From NCBI GenBank assembly GCA_010692635.1, contig JAAHGL010000042.1:1-46506 (forward strand): a DNA stretch of 46,506 nucleotides, given 5' to 3'. The notes under the pieces are model-generated. The model saw only the letters and a program-made list of their open reading frames with translations, was not told the origin of the DNA and searched no databases. The stretch comes from Symploca sp. SIO2C1 (GTDB taxonomy: Bacteria; Cyanobacteriota; Cyanobacteriia; Cyanobacteriales; Coleofasciculaceae). The position numbers were made by a program, and so were the translations under genes. Shown one piece after another: positions 21,801 to 27,386 of the stretch. Within the stretch, counting starts at the first letter, position 1, and every line of letters starts with the position of its first letter.

Positions 21801-22943
21801 CCCAAAACTCGAACCTACACCACAAAACACGGCACTACTGCCACAATGCAGGTTGGGAATATTGGGAAAGGGGAACAGGAAACGGGAAACGAAAAAAATT
21901 CAGAGCTACCCGATTCAGATGCAGAAGACTCACAACCATTATCTGCCAATAATAGCAATGGCACTCTTCACACTGACAATGGTCACAGTAACAATGGCAA
22001 TAACGGCAATGGTTCGTCAAAAATCAACCGACCAGCCAACCGGTGGTATGGGGGGAAATGGCGAATTGGAAAATGGATCGCCTCTCACTTCCCAGAACAC
22101 AAGATTTATGTTGAGCCGTTTGGGGGAATGTATAGTGTAGGGATTCAGAAGCCCTCGTCAAAAATCGAAGTTTACAACGATATCCACCCGGAAGCCGTTA
22201 ACTTTTGGCGACAACTCAAGGACAATTCAGCAGAATTGATTTCTCAAATTGAGGCGCTCACCTTCAACGAGGCAACTGTAGAATGGGCCAAGCAACCGTC
22301 TGCTGATTCTGTAGAATTAGCGACCAAGTTCTACGTGCAATGTCGCATCACTTATGCCGGGGGTGGTACAGGTTGGGCGTCTGGCTATAGTTCAAAGTCC
22401 CTTGATAAGCCAGAAAATGATGACCATTCACACTTACACGCGATCACCAACAGGATATCCAATATCCAAGTCTACCATCTGGACGCCTTGGAGATTATCA
22501 AGCAGTTCGACAGTCCTGACACTCTCTTCTATTGCGACCCCCCTTACATCCAGGACACTCGGAATTCTCACACCCCATACGAGTATGAATATTCAATTGA
22601 GCAGCACATTCAATTGATTGAACTGTTAAGTAGTATCAAGGGAAAAGCGGTTATCAGTGGCTATCCTTCTTCTAAATACGCTTCCCTGCTGCAAGGGTGG
22701 CATCGGAAAGAAACAGAGGGGAGAGCGACCAGTGGTAAGGATACGATGGAGTGCTTGTGGATTAAGCCTACTGTCGAGATTGTTGACTACGTGATTGGTT
22801 TTGTCTCTAACATTGACCAGATGGGTGTCGAACAGCTGATTGAGGTTCGCGATCGCATTCAACAACGCTTACAGGCTTTACAATGTCCAACCATTCCCAA
22901 AAATGGTAAATCAACATCAGATTTGGTGCTAACATTGCGGTAA
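18894..22943 (+). CDS. Multidomain DNA methyltransferase fusion: C5-MTase, ASCH-like, Dam-like N6A-MTase, ParB/Srx-like, D12-class N6A-MTase (1,349 aa)
   Basis: Domains in order, numbered from ATG 18894. C5-cytosine MTase at about 80-400: motif I LFSGGGGVEAG at 81-91, a PMC motif with catalytic Cys158, ENV at 196-198, QARKR at 235-239, and a C-terminal LGYSVPP. ASCH/PUA-like domain at about 434-546 (KTVTRRKWKDRHA). Dam-like phage N6-adenine MTase at about 654-802, with DPCS at 676-679 and NPPY at 714-717. A repeat-encoded Ser-Pro linker at about 806-819. ParB/sulfiredoxin-like domain with HTH at about 832-966 (ADGFHRCKAS; a palindromic repeat encodes SLRLNEV). D12-class N6-adenine MTase at about 1050-1292, with FGG at 1076-1078 and DPPY at 1215-1218. 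All three catalytic motifs look intact. The HNH gene is directly upstream. Natural genes for these parts are usually separate, so this appears to be a serial fusion. Confidence 0.9.
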   Translation: MVRRKKTKKAVNKQHSQELYNSAEVGMLVTLKSGKIGVITEKFFSPGGMPQFWVHEAGHGILPYSMDSITKVEKKATAVVLFSGGGGVEAGLVDAGIEPLLSVEFNPDKPELSEAMSDCHEKNFPNCKVIRRTVQELAAEDFLGFPQEPDILWASPMCSNFSVAKKGGSEQNDDVAAAKAIVACIRKIKPKHFVLENVPAYQKSESWEQINFVISSLGYTQKYAIVDMSDYGVPQARKRFLAWADQDDQASLEMPEKTDHTSWYEAIKDLIPDLPDSELLKGQQRSVDQFLENNAPEPLLIDRVGGRSKYRAIPSSKPANTILRSHFTDGKGANRSKFADIWLPDGQVKQLTIECVRRLQSFPDWYEFPEPVAVAGSILGYSVPPKFVELFLRPIGQIAPTTTQASHTAEWADKVGETIQQVKEWAQEEEEEEMILSFGYTADRLHQKTVTRRKWKDRHAQQFIKAWNEGKFVDAYDKSPRNGGKKIATIRLTAEPYQEKLEDMPESEVTLEGYPELSKQEFIDKFFADFDATQPLWVVRFAIIPFASGDQIIEDMNKPEWGEKQPSFIRRGKLIDFRPIPGNGSALYPFIKYDDGNEGFGVWDCLLPYEGEVEVCQPVESPSSQSKKAFDEAMEAIQGNGSHALSVQTSSKSDEHYSPDEVVKAVIATLQIIDLDPCSNSHDQPNILANNHYTIEDDGLAQSWAIGEGRIYLNPPYSATAAWVDKLLEEYSAGGVKEAVVLVKSATDTKWYQKLDQFPKCLWNGRLKFKGNDSPAPFASTIFYLGNYSEKFQDAFGKYGRIHGVPTSPSPHLPISPSPITALNISEIRRDGGTQPREKLDTSHVATLKEAIADGAELDPVIVFYDGSEYWLADGFHRCKASIESGLEDIQVVIHQGTRRDAVLYSVGANAEHKAAKPRNRKDKRRAVMMLLSDSEWSSWSNCEIARICKVSESLVRSLRLNEVRNDGKPKTRTYTTKHGTTATMQVGNIGKGEQETGNEKNSELPDSDAEDSQPLSANNSNGTLHTDNGHSNNGNNGNGSSKINRPANRWYGGKWRIGKWIASHFPEHKIYVEPFGGMYSVGIQKPSSKIEVYNDIHPEAVNFWRQLKDNSAELISQIEALTFNEATVEWAKQPSADSVELATKFYVQCRITYAGGGTGWASGYSSKSLDKPENDDHSHLHAITNRISNIQVYHLDALEIIKQFDSPDTLFYCDPPYIQDTRNSHTPYEYEYSIEQHIQLIELLSSIKGKAVISGYPSSKYASLLQGWHRKETEGRATSGKDTMECLWIKPTVEIVDYVIGFVSNIDQMGVEQLIEVRDRIQQRLQALQCPTIPKNGKSTSDLVLTLR
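21313..21350 (+). repeat. 8-bp tandem repeat (TCTCCCCA) in interdomain linker
   Basis: Three exact TCTCCCCA units (21321-21344) with partial copies on both sides encode a Ser-Pro-rich linker exactly between the Dam-like methyltransferase and the ParB-like domain of the fusion protein. Confidence 0.85.
21744..21786. repeat. Dispersed palindromic element, copy 3, with adjoining inverted repeat
   Basis: The perfect 22-bp palindrome with arm TCACTTCGTTT (21765-21786) is identical to 6349-6370. It overlaps a second inverted repeat, GTGAGCGAA (21744-21752) / TTCGCTCAC (21760-21768). Both lie within the ParB-HTH part of the fusion gene and stay in frame. Confidence 0.8.
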
Positions 22944-22970
22944 ATTTTCCTCTTCTAATACACACATACT

Positions 22971-22998
22971 ATCCCTCTATTACTTGGGGGATTTTTTT
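22971..22998 (+). terminator. Probable terminator after the methyltransferase gene
   Basis: A short stem, ATCCC (22971-22975) with GGGAT (22988-22992), and a 12-nt loop are followed by seven T (22992-22998), 28 bp after the stop. The stem is short, so termination may be partial. Confidence 0.5.
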
Positions 22999-23028
22999 AT
23001 CTGTGCTATAACTGGAACCACATATAAA
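22984..23028 (+). promoter_or_regulatory. Promoter and operator of the small RHH gene
   Basis: TTGGGG (22984-22989), 17 bp and TATAAC (23007-23012) form a plausible promoter. It is overlapped by a 20-bp operator-like sequence at 23008-23027 that contains CTGGAACCA. A second copy of this 20-mer, inverted and with one mismatch, lies at 23222-23241 across the downstream promoter. Confidence 0.62.
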
Positions 23029-23041
23029 GAGGGTGAAAGCA

Positions 23042-23218
23042 ATGGGCAGGAAAAAATTAGGAAAGGTAAAACTGGGATGGAGAGTCAATCCATCTACCAA
23101 AGAAATGCTAGAAGAAATCTCTCTGAATCTGGGCTATAGCTCCGGAGCGGAATTGCTAGATGCTATAGCAGATGGGGATTTTGTACTAATTGCCAAAAAA
23201 ATTCCCCAAAAGGGTTGA
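23042..23218 (+). CDS. Small RHH repressor, 58 aa
   Basis: The sequence starts MGRKKLGKVKLGWRVNPSTKEMLEEISLNLGYSSGAELLDAIADGD: a strand (KVKLGWRVN), helix one (TKEMLEEISLNLG) and helix two (SSGAELLDAIADG), i.e. an Arc/CopG-type RHH fold of minimal size. ATG 23042 is chosen with GAGGG upstream; a GTG three codons earlier is less likely. The gene sits exactly between two inverted copies of a 20-bp sequence, one in its own promoter and one in the strong promoter that follows, so it is well placed to repress itself and the operon to the right. Confidence 0.8.
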   Translation: MGRKKLGKVKLGWRVNPSTKEMLEEISLNLGYSSGAELLDAIADGDFVLIAKKIPQKG

Positions 23219-23244
23219 CAATTATATCTGGTTCCAGTTATATT
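23215..23244 (+). promoter_or_regulatory. Strong promoter with embedded operator (candidate late promoter)
   Basis: A consensus TTGACA (23215-23220), an 18-bp spacer and TATATT (23239-23244) make the best sigma-70 promoter in the window. The -35 overlaps the stop codon of the RHH gene. The spacer is filled by the inverted operator copy (23222-23241), whose core CTGGTTCCAG is palindromic. It drives a structured leader and then the packaging/structural genes. Confidence 0.78.
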
Positions 23245-23253
23245 ATATTCATG

Positions 23254-23421
23254 AGCAACGGAAAGGAACTGAACCACGAAAACCGAATAACCCCTCCGAA
23301 TCCCGAAACTAACAGGACACCACTGAGGAGCTAGGACGGAGATAGAGAACCAGGGGGATAGCGGATAGAGGCTGTTCTACTCTTCAACAGTCTGTACCGA
23401 CTATCACCCCCGGAGAAAACG
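23254..23421 (+). ncRNA. Structured 5' leader RNA
   Basis: About 170 nt follow the strong promoter before the ATG at 23422. GGGGGATAGCGG (23353-23364) pairs with 23397-23411 (CCG, CTATC, CCCC) over about 12 bp with two bulged A, enclosing a second hairpin CTGTT (23372-23376) / AACAG (23386-23390). The 3' arm abuts the GGAG ribosome binding site. Part of the 5' arm (23345-23361) is also complementary, bar one base, to 23770-23784 past the next gene. This could be an attenuator, a translation switch or a stable RNA. Confidence 0.5.
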
Positions 23422-23760
23422 ATGAATCTGACTGGTTTACAGGCCCGCCGCGAAGTCAAAAAATGGGCTGCGATCGCCAAACAGCAAATAGTTGGAAACG
23501 ATTTGCCTAGACTGCAAGATACTTACTGCTATTTATCTGATTTGCGAGATTTTGCAGATTCCAGAAAAGATTTCTTCCTTGACAAATACTTTGAGGAGGA
23601 GGAAAACAAAGACGCAAATTTCACAGAAGCTTGGCGATTTGAGAAAGCCTACGATGCAGTCATAGTGCATATTGAGCGCATTGATGAGCGCGTAGAGATT
23701 CTGGAAACGCGAGTAGCACGAAAATTAGAAGAATCGAAAATGAGACGAGGTGTCGCATAG
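23422..23760 (+). CDS. Helical hypothetical protein, 112 aa
   Basis: The protein is almost entirely helical and charged, beginning MNLTGLQARREVKKWAAIAKQQIVG and ending in a coiled coil (HIERIDERVEILETRVARKLEESKMRRG). A good GGAG ribosome binding site lies 7 nt upstream, next to the leader hairpin. It is the first gene after the strong promoter. No family is recognised; an early-late regulator or a scaffold-like helper is possible. Confidence 0.68.
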   Translation: MNLTGLQARREVKKWAAIAKQQIVGNDLPRLQDTYCYLSDLRDFADSRKDFFLDKYFEEEENKDANFTEAWRFEKAYDAVIVHIERIDERVEILETRVARKLEESKMRRGVA

Positions 23761-23851
23761 ACGACGCACCTATCCCCTGGTTCTGTAGCCCCCTACACCG
23801 AACAGTCCTTATCTGAGGCGATTACGCCGTGTTGTTAAGGAGAAACTTGTT

Positions 23852-24031
23852 ATGTGGGAATTAGCTATTTACGATGACGGGATGCTTTGCACCGATGCTT
23901 TCGATTACAGTGAGCAACCGGAGGTAGGAGCGGTCATCACAGATGACTTGGGCATTGAGATGGAAATTATCAATGTCACGATCATTGACCATGAATGCCA
24001 AATGGCTTCAGTAGAAATCATCTACCGATAA
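23852..24031 (+). CDS. Small acidic protein, 59 aa
   Basis: A short gene preceded by AAGGAG (9 nt before the ATG). The peptide starts MWELAIYDDGMLCTDAF and is acidic, with alternating hydrophobic residues (EMEIINVTIIDHECQMASVEIIYR), suggesting a small beta-rich fold. It lies between the 112-aa and 215-aa genes on the same strand with normal spacing. Similarity unknown; the good ribosome binding site and codon pattern support that it is real. Confidence 0.62.
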   Translation: MWELAIYDDGMLCTDAFDYSEQPEVGAVITDDLGIEMEIINVTIIDHECQMASVEIIYR

Positions 24032-24047
24032 GGAAGCATTTACCACC

Positions 24048-24074
24048 GGGCTGGCAATCCACTACAGCCAGCCC
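24048..24074 (+). other. 8-bp stem-loop in intergenic spacer
   Basis: GGGCTGGC (24048-24055) pairs perfectly with GCCAGCCC (24067-24074) around an 11-nt loop, between the 59-aa gene and the 215-aa gene. No T-run follows, so it may be a processing or attenuation element. Confidence 0.55.
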
Positions 24075-24108
24075 CAACTGACCACCACAGATAAATTACG
24101 GAGAAATT

Positions 24109-24756
24109 ATGTTACTAGCAGAACTGACCACATCCCTACAGAACCAGTACGCACAAATCCAAGAACAGATCGAGCAACTGCAAGAGCAACAACGCCTTAT
24201 CCAGGCTCAATTACAGCGTGTTGGCAGTGTTGAGTCCAAGATGGAATCTGCTGCTGTTTTGATGCAAGAGGCGATCGCAGAAATTAATGAGGTATGCCCA
24301 GAGGAACTGGACAACTACCAAGCCACGATTGATAGTTTGTTTACTCCCACATCGGCACAGCTACCACCAGTAGAAGATGAGGACTTTGTAGACCCTGAAG
24401 AGTCGCTGGAAGTGGGTGATTATGTTGATGGGGAAAATGGTAACGGCAATGGCAATGGTAATGGCCACCACGATGTGCAAGACGCAGGTGACTTTGAGGT
24501 GACCATAGATTTGGAACCGGAAAATGGCAATGACAATGGCATTGCTGGAATGCCTGTTCAAGATTTAATAGAGATGATTCGTACAGAGGAAGTGCCAGAA
24601 GTCATTCTATCCCTTGATGACCTCAACCAACTCACTATTCAAAAAATTCGCAAGCTGGCTTCGGCCAAGGAGGTGAGTGCCAAAGGCAAGCGATGGGAAA
24701 TTGCCCAAAGGCTTGAGGGGCTGGTATCTGAGGAGGATGTAGCCGCCTTGAACTAA
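24109..24756 (+). CDS. Coiled-coil protein with C-terminal SAP-like domain, 215 aa
   Basis: Residues about 1-40 form a Gln/Glu-rich coiled coil (LQNQYAQIQEQIEQLQEQQRLIQAQLQ). The centre is acidic and low-complexity, with a Gly-Asn repeat (GENGNGNGNGNGHH). The C-terminal 45 residues (LSLDDLNQLTIQKIRKLASAKEVSAKGKRWEIAQRL) fit a SAP-type helix-extended-helix DNA-binding motif with the typical L....L..LA......GKR.EIA.RL pattern. It lies just upstream of the terminase small subunit, so a DNA-bridging role in packaging or late regulation is plausible. Confidence 0.72.
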   Translation: MLLAELTTSLQNQYAQIQEQIEQLQEQQRLIQAQLQRVGSVESKMESAAVLMQEAIAEINEVCPEELDNYQATIDSLFTPTSAQLPPVEDEDFVDPEESLEVGDYVDGENGNGNGNGNGHHDVQDAGDFEVTIDLEPENGNDNGIAGMPVQDLIEMIRTEEVPEVILSLDDLNQLTIQKIRKLASAKEVSAKGKRWEIAQRLEGLVSEEDVAALN

Positions 24757-24772
24757 TTTCCTCTTCCCCTCT

Positions 24773-24800
24773 CCCCCTCAATCCGTTATGGTTGAGGGGG
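24773..24800 (+). terminator. 9-bp hairpin between the SAP-like gene and TerS
   Basis: CCCCCTCAA (24773-24781) pairs perfectly with TTGAGGGGG (24792-24800) around a 10-nt loop, followed by AATTGTTTATT. It may be an attenuating terminator or processing site ahead of the packaging genes. The loop contains an ATG (24788) in frame with TerS. Confidence 0.55.
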
Positions 24801-24814
24801 AATTGTTTATTGAT

Positions 24815-25381
24815 ATGCCCAGAAAATCGCGTTACAACCAAGAAATTGTTGAAACCATTTGTGAAGCGATAGCCACAGAGGGAGGGGATGAAGTTGGCTG
24901 GTTGGCTGGGGGGATTTCAGAGCCTACTTTTTACGCCTGGATGAAACGTTATCCAGAGTTTGGAGAGGCAGTTGTACGCGCAAGGGAGGACTTTAGAAAA
25001 CGCTGTCCCAAGTATCAAAAGGGTTTGGCGCTTGCCAAACTAACCGAAGCATTGGAAAATGGGCAACCAATAAAGTGGACTACCAAGAAGACCAGGCGGC
25101 TAGATCATTACGTTCCGGGGAAAAAAGGAGAGCCTGCAAAACTTGTTTGGTATGATGAGGAAACAATTACTGAAGAACACATTGAGCATCGCCCCACCCC
25201 GAAATGGGCGATTGAGCGGGTAATCCCCCGACCGATAGAGGATGACCTCAATGTGGCGATCGCATTCGTTGAAAAAAATGGTTTTAAGGTGATAGTTGAG
25301 GATGAGGAAATCATCCAGCAATGGCTTAATTCGCAAAACGGTCACAAGGGTACTAAAGAACTCCCTGGCACTGTCGAATAA
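24815..25381 (+). CDS. Terminase small subunit-like protein, 188 aa
   Basis: The N-terminal 65 residues (YNQEIVETICEAIATEGGDEVGWLAGGISEPTFYAWMKRYPEFGEAVVRAREDF) form a phage small-terminase/transposase-like HTH (GISEPTFYAWM recognition helix, then PEF...AREDF). The C-terminal part is mixed and probably mediates oligomerisation or large-subunit contact. ATG 24815 is preferred because an earlier ATG (24788) lies in a hairpin loop. It recognises pac or cos DNA and precedes TerL, whose start overlaps its 3' end by 80 nt. Confidence 0.85.
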   Translation: MPRKSRYNQEIVETICEAIATEGGDEVGWLAGGISEPTFYAWMKRYPEFGEAVVRAREDFRKRCPKYQKGLALAKLTEALENGQPIKWTTKKTRRLDHYVPGKKGEPAKLVWYDEETITEEHIEHRPTPKWAIERVIPRPIEDDLNVAIAFVEKNGFKVIVEDEEIIQQWLNSQNGHKGTKELPGTVE

Positions 25382-26897
25382 TGCCTCGGATTTCTCCCAC
25401 TATGAGGGTAGACCCGTTGAGTTTGCTCATGAGGTTTTGGGTATACCCTACCTCACACCAGACACAATTGCTATCCTAGAAAGTGTACGTCACAACAAAG
25501 TAACTAATGTACAAGCGTCACATGGTATAGGAAAATCTTTTATCTCAGGTTCTGTGTTGACGATATGGTGGGTGTTTGCAGTAAAGGGACTCTGTATCAC
25601 CACAGCACCGACAGAGAGACAGGTAAAGCAAATCTTGTGGAGTGAGGCTCGGAAAAGCTACGGACTCAACAAGCATAAGTTTGGTGGTAGAGCTGGGGAA
25701 CTGTTTATTAACCTCAATGAGGATGCTAGAGCATTCGGCTTTACTTCCAGAAGTACTGATTCCAATGGTTTCCAGGGCATCCACAAGGATAAGCTGCTGC
25801 TGATAGAGGATGAAGCCTGCGGTATTTCTCCAGAGATTGATGAGGGGGCTGATTCCTGTTTGGTGGGAAGCAATAACCGAATGCTCAGAATTGGCAACCC
25901 ATTAGCTGACGGGACACCTTTTGCTCAAGCCTGTAAGCGTTCTCATATTAGAATTCCCGCCTGGACTCATCCCAACGTGGCATGGGCATACCAGAAGGAA
26001 TCGGATGGTATCCACCGGATTAAGCCAGAGTTGAAAGAGCATCTGTTTGATGAGAATGGCAAAGTGCTAGACCGAGAAAATTGGGGGAAGCCAGCACTTT
26101 ACTGTATGGCAGAGTACCTAGAAGAAGTAAAAGCCATTGAGATTAAGGGGGCTATCTCAGTAGAGTGGATTGAAAATGCCAGGATTAAGTATGGGGAAGG
26201 TTCAGCCTTTTGGGAGTCACGGGTAGAGGCAAGGTTCCCCTTAGATTCTGGACAATCCATCATTCCCCGCCGCTATTTCTTGATGGCTCGTGTCAAGTTT
26301 GACCAGTTCACACCATCGGAATGGAACCAGAAGCTGAAACGTCACACACCTCGATATGGCTTGGATGTGGGTGATGGTGGTGATGCTCATGCCCTATCTC
26401 GGTGGCAAGGATCTGTACTTTGGGAAGTGCGTGCTCAACCAACATTAGGTGATGAACTTGATACAGGGAGAGCGGCTGGTATGGTGTTAGCTGATATGAA
26501 ACAGCATGGTGATGGTGCTGTTGGGGTTGACAATGTTGGGGTTGGTGCTGGCTCACTCGATATTATCAAGCGCTCTAATATTTTAGCCAGAGGTATCCGC
26601 TGGGGAGTATCAGCTGAAGATAAAGAACGTTTTGCCAACCTTAAGGCTGAGCAGTTCTGGGAGGTACGGGAAGCTTTAGAAAAAAGGGAACTTGCGATCG
26701 CACCATTGGGTGATTATGAGGAAGAACTCATGGAGGATTGGGCTAATACTTTCTATGAGGAAACAGCCAGGGGACAGATTAAAATTGAGGATAAGGCTAA
26801 AACTAGGCAGCGATTAGGGAGAAGCCCCAATTGTGGGGATGCTGCTGTTTATGGGTATCATGCAGAACCTCCTATAAATCCACTATTGCTCACTTAA
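25302..26897 (+). CDS. terL: Terminase large subunit, 531 aa
   Basis: The ATPase domain has a Walker A-like ASHGIGKSF (about 73-81), followed by ITTAPTERQVKQILW and Walker B LLLIEDEA (about 164-171). The nuclease domain has GLDVGDGGDAHAL (about 348-360) with the first acidic residue, GVDNVGVGAG (about 408-417) and a final acidic segment (NCGDAAVYGY). This is the motor that packages DNA into the prohead. ATG 25302 is chosen with AAGGTGA upstream. It overlaps TerS by 80 nt. The length is normal for the family. Confidence 0.93.
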   Translation: MRKSSSNGLIRKTVTRVLKNSLALSNNASDFSHYEGRPVEFAHEVLGIPYLTPDTIAILESVRHNKVTNVQASHGIGKSFISGSVLTIWWVFAVKGLCITTAPTERQVKQILWSEARKSYGLNKHKFGGRAGELFINLNEDARAFGFTSRSTDSNGFQGIHKDKLLLIEDEACGISPEIDEGADSCLVGSNNRMLRIGNPLADGTPFAQACKRSHIRIPAWTHPNVAWAYQKESDGIHRIKPELKEHLFDENGKVLDRENWGKPALYCMAEYLEEVKAIEIKGAISVEWIENARIKYGEGSAFWESRVEARFPLDSGQSIIPRRYFLMARVKFDQFTPSEWNQKLKRHTPRYGLDVGDGGDAHALSRWQGSVLWEVRAQPTLGDELDTGRAAGMVLADMKQHGDGAVGVDNVGVGAGSLDIIKRSNILARGIRWGVSAEDKERFANLKAEQFWEVREALEKRELAIAPLGDYEEELMEDWANTFYEETARGQIKIEDKAKTRQRLGRSPNCGDAAVYGYHAEPPINPLLLT

Positions 26898-27307
26898 TGA
26901 ATATGTTTACAGATCTCAACACTGCCCTTGCGATCGCAAAATCTAACCTTGGTGTAACTGACACCTCAAAAGATACTGAAATAACAGCTATACTAAATGC
27001 TTCAGCGGGCAAAGATAGCACCGGGACTACTAAGTATCGCCCTTATTTGGTAGCGGCTTACTTCCTACCACTTTGGGGTGCTGTTTCTCGTTCTCAACTT
27101 ATTGAAGGGGATGGGGCAAAGTGGCTAAAACCTACGGACTTTGCACCACTAATCACCTCACTACTTACCCTACAAGAATCAGCTGATTGTGGGTTAAAAA
27201 TTGATGAATGTTGGCAAACAAATGCACTCAGACAACGCTTACAATGTGGGTGTGAGGCGGAAACTGGTAATATCGTGACAGGATTTTTAGGAGCAGGTGT
27301 GATATGA
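26897..27307 (+). CDS. Hypothetical head protein between TerL and portal, 136 aa
   Basis: The ATG overlaps the TerL stop by one base, so translation is coupled. The N-terminus (MFTDLNTALAIAKSNLGVTDTSKDTEITAILNASAGKDS) and a central segment (YRPYLVAAYFLPLWGAV) are helical. Three clustered cysteines occur late (DECWQTN, QCGCEAE). Its place between terL and portal suggests a head-tail connector-like or packaging accessory role, but it matches no family I can name. Confidence 0.65.
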   Translation: MNMFTDLNTALAIAKSNLGVTDTSKDTEITAILNASAGKDSTGTTKYRPYLVAAYFLPLWGAVSRSQLIEGDGAKWLKPTDFAPLITSLLTLQESADCGLKIDECWQTNALRQRLQCGCEAETGNIVTGFLGAGVI

Positions 27308-27348
27308 ATGAAGAATGTTGGCGTAGCCGACGCAAGAGAAGAAAAAAC

Positions 27349-27376
27349 AATTCTAAATTCTAAATTCTAAATTCTA
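27349..27376. repeat. AATTCTA heptad tandem repeat
   Basis: Four exact AATTCTA copies in the spacer just before the portal gene, identical in unit to 13514-13541. The spacer also holds GGCGTAGCC (27320), a frequent piece of cyanobacterial repeats. Confidence 0.8.
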
Positions 27377-27386
27377 AATTTTTCCC

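Noticed and set aside
24788-24814. Upstream ATG for the small terminase gene
   Set aside because: It lies in the loop of a 9-bp hairpin and adds residues unlike the family; ATG 24815 starts the conserved region.
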